64,000 nt of DNA from Enterobacter cloacae (GTDB lineage Bacteria; Pseudomonadota; Gammaproteobacteria; Enterobacterales; Enterobacteriaceae), in assembly GCA_014169315.1 (NCBI GenBank), contig AP022133.1:3782001-3846000 (forward strand), read 5' to 3'. Under the pieces are notes generated by a model. It ran no database searches. It was given only the letters and a program-made list of their open reading frames with translations, and was not told the DNA's origin. Positions within the stretch are counted from its first letter, which is position 1. Each line of letters starts with the position of its first letter. The position numbers and the translations under genes were made by a program. Shown here piece after piece: positions 8,271-16,264 of this stretch.

Positions 8271-8807
8271 TTAGCCCACCATCTGGATAAATATATCTAC
8301 TGGCACCCCCATCAGTAATGCGCCAGCCAGATAGCGCTGCTCAGACAGGTCAGCGAGAACTTGTTCTTTGCTACTACGGAATATCTCAGGGCAGTCTGGC
8401 AATAGCGACTCAACGCCAAAAGTTGCCGCAGCGGCACAGCAATCGAGTAATCGCGGCAAGGCATCATCATGGGTAACGTCGGCATCGTCTCCCCAGTAGT
8501 CGTCCTGTTTCGTAATATATGCTTTCATCTGGTGGGGATCGGTATTCCACGGCAGGACAGCATAAGCCGGATTCCGCCCCTCGAAGATCTGCACCAGTTC
8601 GCTGATTTTGGCATTCACCAAATACGCGCTTTTGTGCGCCGTTATCTCATGTTTTGCCTGTTGAATTCGCGCATGCCACGCCACGCGCTGCAAATCATCC
8701 AACAGCTCGTTCACGACCGGAATACTGTTTAGCCAAATCATCCCGTCGTTCTCAGCATCAATCAACTGCTGTATACCAAGCGGAACGCTGTCTTCGATAT
8801 TATCCAT
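8271..8807 (-). CDS. Hypothetical protein paired with a PD-(D/E)XK nuclease gene
   Basis: A 178-aa soluble, acidic protein (MDNIEDSVPLGIQQL start, GAGAGGGGAC ribosome-binding site) that I do not recognise. Helix-rich, with a central Trp/Tyr/Asp segment (KQDDYWGDDADVTHDDALP) and a hydrophobic C-terminus ending DIFIQMVG. It begins 44 nt after the stop of the nuclease-like gene on the same strand, so the two are probably co-transcribed. It could be an immunity, regulatory or accessory partner; that is inference from position only. Confidence 0.65.
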   Translation of the reverse strand: MDNIEDSVPLGIQQLIDAENDGMIWLNSIPVVNELLDDLQRVAWHARIQQAKHEITAHKSAYLVNAKISELVQIFEGRNPAYAVLPWNTDPHQMKAYITKQDDYWGDDADVTHDDALPRLLDCCAAAATFGVESLLPDCPEIFRSSKEQVLADLSEQRYLAGALLMGVPVDIFIQMVG

Positions 8808-8851
8808 GTCCCCTCTCTCACTTCAGGCATTTTCTGGAAACGATCAAATAA

Positions 8852-10075
8852 TTAACGCAATAAGTCCATATCCAGCTTTTCATGAACGGCCAGAATCGCT
8901 TCACGGGTGGCTGCAAAAATGCTGTCTGCATCACGCTCACGGAGCTTCGCCCAAACCGCTCCATCATTACCCCAGTCTCTAGGAATGCGATTTTTCCCTT
9001 GCAGATCTAAACCCCTGCTCCACCATGACCAGTATTCGCTGGATTTACCCTGCGTGTGTGGAAATATCTCTGACATGGCAGCAGCTATTTTTGCAGATTG
9101 TCCTTCAATCAGACTCACTCCCGAAATGCCAAAAAACAAACCATAATAACCTGTATATTCAAACTCCCAGCACAAAGAGTAATTACCATCCAGACTTAAT
9201 GGGATATAAAAATTAGCCCCACGTTTCGATAAATCCCCATCCGAGACTTCAATAGTAAAAGGATGATTAATGAAGCTTGCTTTTAAATCAGAGATAAACT
9301 CTTTGAATAAATCGCTGCGAACCTCATTCATTTGATTAAAAATCATAAATGCCGATTCGATAGAGTGACTATCCTTGCGGATGATCTCTGACAACTCACG
9401 ACTATTATCCATTGTGAACTCACCATTAATTGACTGGTTGATATATTTAATCAATGATTCAATAAATATCCTGACCGCACCTGCCCGAACACGCAATAAA
9501 CACTCACTCAGCCATTCGACGATTTCATGCCAGGATATCGTGAGGATATGTTGCTTCAGCACTTCAGGTGTATTGGCAGGAAGAGTCCACTCACCCGGAT
9601 CCTGATTGCATAAATAAATTAACTTCCATGGTCTTTCACATTTGTTCAGCCATAACGCATAATCCCGTAACTGATTTTCCTGATCTGCTGCCCATGGCTT
9701 ATTTTCGATAGCAATAAAACCCTCTGAAGACGTCATCAACAGGTCTATCTTTCTTCTGTTTTCAATGGTGACTTCATAATCAACCCTGACTTTATGATGG
9801 CTACCTCCGGTGGTTATAGGGCTATCGTGCCCACTCTTTTCAATGAGGGAAAGAAATCCCTTTAGAAACAGTGCTGACTGACCATGAGTTTCATCAGGAG
9901 AAAGCAAAAATCGTAGATAGCGTGAAAGGGCCAGTTCGTCATTCTTCAGCCAGTCCATAAGGCTGAAATCAGGTGCCAGCTCAGCCTGATAGCGTAATTT
10001 AGCCAGAATCGTCACTTCATTCCATCGTGCAACACTATCCAGAAGCGCTGCAGCATGCTGCTGTATGACATTCAT
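8852..10075 (-). CDS. PD-(D/E)XK nuclease superfamily protein
   Basis: A predicted DNA-cutting protein of 407 aa. The N-terminal helical part is followed by a core with KIDLLM (Asp about 111), then GFIAIENKPWAADQENQL, where Glu about 124 and Lys about 126 form the E-x-K of a PD-(D/E)XK site. The Gln/Leu helix after it is typical of the PDDEXK_4-like group. The second half (about residues 230-407) is an unassigned domain. The start at MNVIQQHAAALL follows AAGGGTAAG; the open frame continues 16 codons upstream into a repeated sequence (10111-10169). With the downstream 178-aa gene it resembles a two-gene defence cassette, but the system is not one I can name. Confidence 0.75.
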   Translation of the reverse strand: MNVIQQHAAALLDSVARWNEVTILAKLRYQAELAPDFSLMDWLKNDELALSRYLRFLLSPDETHGQSALFLKGFLSLIEKSGHDSPITTGGSHHKVRVDYEVTIENRRKIDLLMTSSEGFIAIENKPWAADQENQLRDYALWLNKCERPWKLIYLCNQDPGEWTLPANTPEVLKQHILTISWHEIVEWLSECLLRVRAGAVRIFIESLIKYINQSINGEFTMDNSRELSEIIRKDSHSIESAFMIFNQMNEVRSDLFKEFISDLKASFINHPFTIEVSDGDLSKRGANFYIPLSLDGNYSLCWEFEYTGYYGLFFGISGVSLIEGQSAKIAAAMSEIFPHTQGKSSEYWSWWSRGLDLQGKNRIPRDWGNDGAVWAKLRERDADSIFAATREAILAVHEKLDMDLLR

Positions 10076-10110
10076 TGTCTTACCCTTTTGGCAAACGATG
10101 CTCCCCACAC

Positions 10111-10169
10111 TAACGCTGTTCACGGTATGAGCAAGAGCAAACCAGAAAAGATCTGATCAGCATCAACAT
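10111..10169. repeat. Degenerate direct repeat, copy B
   Basis: About 59 bp (from TAACGCTGTTCACGGTATG to CATCAACAT) similar to 11369-11426, with one small indel and scattered substitutions. On the minus strand the two copies read the related peptides FWFALAHTVNSV and FWPALTHTVNGV. They flank the GIY-YIG gene. The 250 bp between this repeat and the GIY-YIG gene hold only a 64-codon minus frame without support. Confidence 0.55.
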
Positions 10170-10422
10170 AGAACCTTTCCCCCGTCCCTTTCCCACAATA
10201 TCCCCGTAGTTTTCCCGTCACAGAGATCCACACATTCCTTGTATACCAACACTTTGCTCCAAATTTCCCGTTTTCCCGCTTAATTTTCACAGGGTGGAGA
10301 TAAACGATTGCCACTGGGTAAATTGTTTATATTTTAATCATTAGTGTTTTCATATATCCCTCATTAACCGACGAAAAGGCATAATGAATTATTATGACCA
10401 TCATGATGTGCTGTTCATTCTT

Positions 10423-11190
10423 TCAATTTAACTGCATTGTGTTTTTTGAAAGCATTCTGAAACTAACAACATCATCAATCTTGTAATTTTCTTGGAAAAA
10501 ATTTCTTAATCCAGTGCCACCCATTATTCTTGGCGTTTTGGACTTATTTGCCGTCCGATTAATTATTGCAGTTAATATTACCGTACCATTATGATTTACA
10601 ATGGTAAGATTATCACCATCATGAGAAAATTCATCAGATGATGATACTGAAACATTGAAAAAACCTCGTTTCCAGTAGGTTGGGGCCATATTGAAACTAT
10701 GATCTTTAGATTCAGATTTCAGAAATCCATCCCGTAACTCATCATCGAGAATATTTGTGCTAAATTCAGCATTAACCTGAGTATTATCTGTTGAGTATTT
10801 TGAACTACCATTCCACTCTGGATTAATTGTTTCTATAATGCTATCTTCAAGCCCAGCAGCAAGATTGAGATGAAACTGCCTATAGTGCATCAGACCATTA
10901 TCTGGTAATACAAGAATATCTACCGCAATGTTTTGCAGTAATGCCTCACGAATATAGGCATTGTTCTTTATATTTGTCGACTGAGACATGCCAGGGTTTT
11001 TATAATGATACAATCTTTTTTTCAGTAACCTTGTAGTCTTACCGATGTACTTTACCTCTCCGTCACAGACAAATGCGTAAAGGTTGTTACAGGTATCTCT
11101 GAATGATTCAGTCATTACATAATTCAATTGCCCGTCCGGTAACTCCCAGTAACCTATTTTTATAAAGCCAATGTTTAGCAGACGATCCAT
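10423..11190 (-). CDS. GIY-YIG domain protein
   Basis: A 255-aa protein with a GIY-YIG-type fold near the N-terminus: NLYAFV (about residues 36-41) replaces GIY, VKYIGKT (47-52) is the YIG strand, and a conserved Arg follows in LLKKRLYHY. Such domains nick or cut DNA, often as homing or restriction enzymes. A Glu in LAAGLEDSIIETINPEWN lies where the family metal-binding Glu is expected. The last 110 residues are an unassigned domain rich in Ser and Asn. The gene is AT-rich against its surroundings, stands alone between degenerate repeats, and has an acceptable CAGGGGTAA ribosome-binding site. Confidence 0.75.
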   Translation of the reverse strand: MDRLLNIGFIKIGYWELPDGQLNYVMTESFRDTCNNLYAFVCDGEVKYIGKTTRLLKKRLYHYKNPGMSQSTNIKNNAYIREALLQNIAVDILVLPDNGLMHYRQFHLNLAAGLEDSIIETINPEWNGSSKYSTDNTQVNAEFSTNILDDELRDGFLKSESKDHSFNMAPTYWKRGFFNVSVSSSDEFSHDGDNLTIVNHNGTVILTAIINRTANKSKTPRIMGGTGLRNFFQENYKIDDVVSFRMLSKNTMQLN

Positions 11191-11282
11191 TAAAATTACC
11201 CCTGAGTAAAAGATTTAGTTAATATCATTCAACCTCTGTGTCTTTGCAATTGATTTGTTTTATATTGACACTGTAACGTGAC

Positions 11283-11429
11283 TCATATCGACTCTAATGC
11301 CTGCCTCACACACTGCGACATTCGATAAGCTTTTATGCCTACATCATGCTCACCGAGTTTCAGCAGGTTAACGCCATTCACGGTATGTGTAAGAGCAGGC
11401 CAGAAGTACCTGCTCAGCATCAACACAGT
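11283..11429 (-). pseudogene. Open 48-codon fragment truncated by IS903
   Basis: From the IS903 end the minus strand is open without interruption (TVLMLSRYFWPALTHTVNG onward to a TGA at 11283-11285). The first part is direct-repeat copy A (11369-11426). It looks like the 3' end of a gene whose 5' part was lost beside the insertion sequence; the family is unknown. It may instead be a non-coding repeat that happens to be open. Confidence 0.4.
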
Positions 11430-12486
11430 GGCTTTGTTGAATAAATCAGATTTCGGGTAAGTCTCCCCCGTAGCGGGTTGTGTTTTCAGGCAATACGCAC
11501 GCTTTCAGGCATACCTGCTTTCGTCATTTTGTTCAGCGCTCGTACCAGGGCCATAGCCTCTGCAACCTGACCATCGTAGTCACGCAGTGTCAGTGAACCT
11601 CCGAACAGCTGTTTTACCCGGTACATCGCCGTTTCCGCTATCGAGCGACGGTTATAATCTGTTGTCCATTTCCACCGCGCATTACTCCCGGTCAGCCGCT
11701 GATTCGCAACAGCACGGTTACGGTCTGCATATTCACCGGGCCAGTAACCCGCGCCTTTTCGGGGCGGGATAAGCGCGCTGATTTTCTTACGCCGCAGTTC
11801 ATCGTGACAGAGCCGGGTGTCGTAAGCGCCGTCTGCCGATGCTGCCCTGATTTTTCTGTGAGTCTGCCGGATAAGACCCGGGAAGGCTTCTGAGTCCGTC
11901 ACATTGTTCAGCGACAGGTCTGCACAGATGATTTCATGTGTTTTGCTGTCAACTGCCAGATGCAACTTTCGCCATATACGACGGCGTTCTTTGCCGTGTT
12001 TTTTGACTTTCCATTCGCCTTCACCAAAGACCTTCAGCCCGGTGGAATCAATCACCAGATGCGCGATTTCACCCCGGGTAAATGTTTTGAAACTGACATT
12101 AACCGACTTTGCGCGCTTGCTGACACTGGTGTAATCCGGGCAGCGCAACGGAACATTCATCAGTGTAAAAATGGAATCAATAAAACCCTGTGCAGCCCGC
12201 AGGGTCAACCTGAACACGCGTTTAATGACCAGAACGGTGGTGATGGCGAGATCAGAATAGCGCTGAGGTCTTCCCCGTGATGAAGGCGTTGCCGACTCAT
12301 ACCAGGCCTGAATAGCTTCATCATCCAGCCAGAAAGTTATGGAGCCACGGTTGATGAGGGCTTTATTGTAGGTGGGCCAGTTGGTGATTTTGAACTTTTG
12401 CTTTGCCACGGAACGGTCTGCGTTGTCGGGAAGATGCGTGATCTGATCCTTCAACTCAGCAAAAGTTCGATTTATTCAACAAAGCC
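11430..12486. mobile_element. IS903 (IS5 family), complete, 1057 bp
   Basis: Perfect 18-bp terminal inverted repeats GGCTTTGTTGAATAAATC at 11430-11447 and, inverted, at 12469-12486. The total of 1057 bp is the canonical IS903 length. The flanking 9-mers CAACACAGT and CATTTCTCG are unrelated, so there is no target duplication. That points to an adjacent deletion or other rearrangement after insertion. Confidence 0.95.
11486..12409 (-). CDS. IS903 transposase
   Basis: DDE transposase that moves IS903. A GTG start at 12409 (VAKQKFKITNWPTYN) gives 307 aa, the standard IS903 transposase size; the frame stays open 15 more codons upstream. The catalytic regions are visible: HLVIDSTGLKVFGEGEW (first D), SADGAYDT (second D) and the SIAETAMYRVKQLFGG segment (E). 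No frameshift or stop, so it is probably active. Confidence 0.93.
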   Translation of the reverse strand: MAKQKFKITNWPTYNKALINRGSITFWLDDEAIQAWYESATPSSRGRPQRYSDLAITTVLVIKRVFRLTLRAAQGFIDSIFTLMNVPLRCPDYTSVSKRAKSVNVSFKTFTRGEIAHLVIDSTGLKVFGEGEWKVKKHGKERRRIWRKLHLAVDSKTHEIICADLSLNNVTDSEAFPGLIRQTHRKIRAASADGAYDTRLCHDELRRKKISALIPPRKGAGYWPGEYADRNRAVANQRLTGSNARWKWTTDYNRRSIAETAMYRVKQLFGGSLTLRDYDGQVAEAMALVRALNKMTKAGMPESVRIA

Positions 12487-12621
12487 CATTTCTCGTCTTC
12501 ATTCATCTCATGTGGCACCTGTATTCCCTTTGCCACACCAGAAAATCAACTCAGCCATTAACAGCGCCGTGCCGGGGATGGGTCAACCCTGACGTTCTTT
12601 ACACCAGTCACAGGAGGTAAT

Positions 12622-13806
12622 ATGTCCACTCCCAAACGCTTCCGTTTTACTAATCAGCTCATTAAATCCCTGCCCCCTAACACATCAGATGCACGCAGTA
12701 CCGATGCCGAATACAGCGACACCGAGATTTCCGGCCTCAAGTGTCTGGTCAGCAGAAGAGAAGGTCGTAAAAAGTTTTTGCTACGCTACCTTTATCATGG
12801 ACGAAAACGCGCCATCGCCATTGGTCACTGGCCTGAAGTGGACGTCAATCTTGCTCGTCAGATTGCCATAGAACACAAACGTTCCCTTGCCACCGGCACT
12901 GACCCTAAGCAGGAGCGTGAAAACAAGAGAATGGAGCTGACGTTCGATGAACTCTTTAATCAGCATTATCTGCCATGGGCAAAATCCGCTAAACGCAGTT
13001 GGGGAAAGGATGTTCAGCGCTACCGCGATCATATCCGTCCCGCCATTGGTCAGAGGCTGCTGAGCGATATCACACCAGCGAGCATTCTGCGCCTTCAGCA
13101 GACGTTAAGTACTTCCCTGTCAGCGGCTACCTGTAACCGTGTCATCGTACTCATTAAAGCCGTCTTTACATGGGCCGGAAGGCAAAGCATGACCTCTGTT
13201 CATCCGGCAAGGGGGGTACAGCTACTCAGGGAGAACAACGCCCGACAGCGTTATTTTACCGAGGACGAAATTCGTCGTATTTTTCTCTCCGCCGATAACG
13301 ATACCAGCCCTGTAGCTGCCCGCTATGTCAAACTGCTGTTACTGACCGGCCTTCGTCGTGATGAGCTGCGTCTGGCTAAGTGGGAGCATGTTGACCCGGT
13401 TAAACGCACCCTGTGGCTCCCTGAAACCAAGAATGGCTATGGACGGATTGTTCACCTTAACTCACTGGCGATGGACGTAATCAGAACGCTGCCAACGCAG
13501 CGGGGAAATCCGTGGTTGTTTATTGGTAAAAAACAGGGAATGCCGCTGAGTAACCCGGTTAAAGCCTTTCAGCGTATCGTGCGTCGGGCGGGAATTTTCG
13601 ACAAGGAAGTGTGTATTCATACCTGCCGCCATTCGGTTGCCGCCCTCATCGTGTCCTACGGCGGAACACTGTATGACGTTCAGGCTCAACTGGGGCACCG
13701 CAGCAGTCAGTCTTCACAACGGTATGCGCATCTTCATCCTCAGCGCTTACAGAACACCAGTCAGTTACTGGCGGAAAGGATAACGGCTCAGCTACCGTCC
13801 TTGTGA
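12622..13806 (+). CDS. Tyrosine recombinase / P4-type integrase (int1)
   Basis: A site-specific recombinase of 394 aa that would integrate and excise the island. The N-terminal arm-binding DUF4102-like domain (about residues 10-90) contains KFLLRYLYHGRKRAIAIG. A SAM-like core-binding domain (about 98-180) is followed by the catalytic domain with Arg in LLTGLRRDELRL, HTCRH (H-x-x-R) and LGHRSSQSSQRYAHL with the nucleophilic Tyr. It has a strong AGGAGG ribosome-binding site and the same orientation as pheV, as expected for the integrase of a tRNA-Phe island, but it now lies 6.1 kb away with IS903 between them. Confidence 0.92.
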   Translation: MSTPKRFRFTNQLIKSLPPNTSDARSTDAEYSDTEISGLKCLVSRREGRKKFLLRYLYHGRKRAIAIGHWPEVDVNLARQIAIEHKRSLATGTDPKQERENKRMELTFDELFNQHYLPWAKSAKRSWGKDVQRYRDHIRPAIGQRLLSDITPASILRLQQTLSTSLSAATCNRVIVLIKAVFTWAGRQSMTSVHPARGVQLLRENNARQRYFTEDEIRRIFLSADNDTSPVAARYVKLLLLTGLRRDELRLAKWEHVDPVKRTLWLPETKNGYGRIVHLNSLAMDVIRTLPTQRGNPWLFIGKKQGMPLSNPVKAFQRIVRRAGIFDKEVCIHTCRHSVAALIVSYGGTLYDVQAQLGHRSSQSSQRYAHLHPQRLQNTSQLLAERITAQLPSL

Positions 13807-13812
13807 TAACAG

Positions 13813-13844
13813 AAAAGCAGAGGCAAGTGCCCCTGCTTTTTTTT
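13813..13844. terminator. Bidirectional terminator between int1 and the 118-aa gene
   Basis: Hairpin AGCAGAGGC-AAGT-GCCCCTGCT (one mismatch) with A4 before it and T8 after it, between convergent genes. Confidence 0.8.
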
Positions 13845-13860
13845 ACTGTTAAGCTATCAG

Positions 13861-14217
13861 TCAGAACGGGATATGCTCATAATCTTCATCCGGCCCCCGG
13901 TTATCATCAAATCTGTTATAGAGTTCACGTGCTCGTTTACGCGCGACGTTAACGGGCATACGTGGAAATGTGCCGAGGGGTTCATAATAGCAGGCCCCTT
14001 CAAGCGTATAACGAGCCAGGAATTTAATCTCACCGTTGGCAATGACGGCCCGGAGCGCAGGCTCGCTGCCATCGAAGATTTCACGAGAGATGCGGTGATA
14101 CAGGCACTCCGCCAGTGTGTTAACCAGAGCGTAATCATTGAATGACGTGTTTTCTTCATTTTCGCTGCTGATAGCGTGAGGAAAGCCCTCATAGTACTCG
14201 TCTGATTCAGGAATCAT
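13861..14217 (-). CDS. Hypothetical protein, 118 aa, downstream of DUF927 gene
   Basis: Unrecognised cytoplasmic protein (start MIPESDEYYEGFPHAIS, AAAGGTG ribosome-binding site). The N-terminus and C-terminus (DNRGPDEDYEHIPF) are acidic; the middle is basic with NVARKRARELYNRF. It is last in a minus-strand run integrase, DUF927 ATPase, this gene, with a 49-nt gap and a terminator after it, so it is probably translated from the same mRNA as the DUF927 gene. A second open frame on the same strand overlaps most of it and is rejected on composition and start signal. Confidence 0.65.
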   Translation of the reverse strand: MIPESDEYYEGFPHAISSENEENTSFNDYALVNTLAECLYHRISREIFDGSEPALRAVIANGEIKFLARYTLEGACYYEPLGTFPRMPVNVARKRARELYNRFDDNRGPDEDYEHIPF

Positions 14218-14266
14218 ACATCACCTTTTATTCGTTGTGGTTCAGTCAAAATGGTTATATTCAGGG

Positions 14267-16180
14267 TTAAAATTCGGTCATCACATTGCATTTCAGAAAC
14301 GCTTTTTTGACCTGGTAGTAAGACTGCGCCATCGTCTTCAGCGCTCTTTTTTTATAGTGTCCCGCACTTTCGCCAGACAGATAACCGGTACGCTCTAACG
14401 GTCTAGCCACATCAACAGTCTTAAGCCCCTTTTCAGAGCAGAGCTTTTCAAACACCGATTCATAAATCAGGAAGTCGCCGGTTTTATGGTGAACGAATCC
14501 CCACATATCCCCCGGGCATCGGGCATGGTCCTCACGCAGGGTGATAAAGTGCCTGCTGCTTTTTGTTACCAGCGTCAGCTGAAGCTCCTCCAGCATGTTA
14601 CGCACCGGGTTATACTGATTCTGGTTATCATCCAGCCAGCGTCGTGCAGCGAACATAACGGATTCAGCCACCGCATCGCTTTCGAAAGGTAAAAGGCCAT
14701 ATTTCAGCGCCTTCTCTCCTGCCAGCCATACCAGCGCAAATCTTTTCAGTCCGCGCCGCTGAACGCGGGTAATATCACGCCCCTCATCCCTCAGGGCCTC
14801 TTCCAGTGCGTTACAGCAATCATCTGTCTGTTCCTGGAGCCAGGATGAAAACTCTGCGTAGGTGCGAAGAGTATCAGCCGCATTTTTTTCGGATAACAGC
14901 TTGCCGATAAATGCAGGCCCGGCATGACCATAAGCCTCTGCCAGCCCCGTCTTCAGTGCATCTGCACGGGCACGTGTTTCTGATACCGGTTCATCCGGTT
15001 TTTGAGCATCCTCAGGCAACAGTTCCATACTGATGGCCCTGTGCTCCTGCCCTCCCTGTAACACGGCTTTCTGTTCAGCCAGCTTTTCGGAGATTGACAT
15101 CTCACCGGTGGAGAGAATAAACATGCGCCATTTAAACGGCTCATCTGCCGTCAGGCCACGGTTCAGGCGCTCTTTTGCCGTACCTGACGTAATGTTGTAA
15201 AGCAGTGAGGAAAGTTGCTTATGATTACTCGCACCCAGTTCATCGACGCAGGCGACCAGACCGGAATAGTCAGCGAGAAGGCGCTCCATCGCGTTAGGCG
15301 TGGTATTCCAGCGAATAATATTTACATTCCCCCCACTACCCGGCTCGCTGCCATCACCATGGACCGATGCAGCCAGCATCAGGAGAAGCGTTTTACCGGT
15401 GGTGGATACGCCGTGAAAATGAAACATGCCCACATCCATACCGGCAGGAACCAGAAGCATCGAAGCAAAGGACGCACTCAGCGCAAAGGTCTGCGCCCAG
15501 CCATGGACATTTTCCCGGATGAGGTTAATCCACTCCTCCAGAGCCCCACCTTTGTGCAGTCCGGGACGCACGCGGAATCCCGGCAGCAGATAATCAAACC
15601 CGGTCAGAGAGGTCACAACGGGCTCATAACCATGTAAAAAGGCCATATCCTCCGAAACGAATCCCATCGCATCTGCCATCAGATAGACAGGCAGCGGTAA
15701 ACTCCGGCAGCGCTGAAGAAAACGGTCAAAAAGGGCAAACTGCTGTGGAGAGGAGCCAACACAAAATCCACGATCTGCCAGTTTGCCTACTACCTGAGCA
15801 CCGCTCTGAACAATATCCTCAAAGCGTACCAGGGCCTTAACATACTTACCCAGCCCGTTACCGGTCATCAGGCTGATCCCAAGACCGGACTCCTTATCTT
15901 TTCCACAAAACAGGGCGACAGGCACAACTGGCGTGGTGCAAACCTGCACAGGTTTCTGTCCACCGATGTAGAAAAGGCCATTAGCCGTATTCACATAATG
16001 CCGTGGCAGCCCATCACCAATACCGAGTGAAGCGATATCATCTTCACCGACCTCAGTGTTTTCAGCACGCCTGATAATTGCTTCCGACATTTTGTTGAAA
16101 TTTTTATCGCGGTCAGCAAAAGCGCGAATACGCTTAATCCCGGAAACCTTAGGAACATTAGTTGTCACTTTTTTATTCAT
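14267..16180 (-). CDS. DUF927 domain protein (helicase-like P-loop ATPase)
   Basis: About 637 aa from the start MNKKVTTNVPKVSG (a TTG start five codons earlier is possible). DUF927 proteins are P-loop ATPases, usually paired with primases or integrases on P4-like elements. Visible here: Walker A GVSTTGKT (about residues 257-264) and Walker B LVACVDELG (about 310), then SGTAKERLNRG, a sensor/arginine-like stretch. No primase or toprim domain is present. It lies 85 nt after the second integrase and upstream of the 118-aa gene. A role in replicating or processing the excised element is inference. Confidence 0.85.
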   Translation of the reverse strand: MNKKVTTNVPKVSGIKRIRAFADRDKNFNKMSEAIIRRAENTEVGEDDIASLGIGDGLPRHYVNTANGLFYIGGQKPVQVCTTPVVPVALFCGKDKESGLGISLMTGNGLGKYVKALVRFEDIVQSGAQVVGKLADRGFCVGSSPQQFALFDRFLQRCRSLPLPVYLMADAMGFVSEDMAFLHGYEPVVTSLTGFDYLLPGFRVRPGLHKGGALEEWINLIRENVHGWAQTFALSASFASMLLVPAGMDVGMFHFHGVSTTGKTLLLMLAASVHGDGSEPGSGGNVNIIRWNTTPNAMERLLADYSGLVACVDELGASNHKQLSSLLYNITSGTAKERLNRGLTADEPFKWRMFILSTGEMSISEKLAEQKAVLQGGQEHRAISMELLPEDAQKPDEPVSETRARADALKTGLAEAYGHAGPAFIGKLLSEKNAADTLRTYAEFSSWLQEQTDDCCNALEEALRDEGRDITRVQRRGLKRFALVWLAGEKALKYGLLPFESDAVAESVMFAARRWLDDNQNQYNPVRNMLEELQLTLVTKSSRHFITLREDHARCPGDMWGFVHHKTGDFLIYESVFEKLCSEKGLKTVDVARPLERTGYLSGESAGHYKKRALKTMAQSYYQVKKAFLKCNVMTEF

Positions 16181-16264
16181 GTGTATTACCATCAAATTAC
16201 GCCACCGTCAGAAAACGGGTGCATCAGAACCATAGTTAAAAACCATACCGTTGAGTGAAGGTTG

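Noticed and set aside
10120..10314. 64-aa minus frame upstream of the PD-(D/E)XK gene
   Set aside because: No ribosome-binding site and its end runs through a degenerate repeat; it could be a leader peptide, but that cannot be supported.
13857..14192. 111-aa minus frame overlapping the 118-aa gene
   Set aside because: Different frame of the same strand, unfavourable composition, no ribosome-binding site; the 118-aa frame has both.
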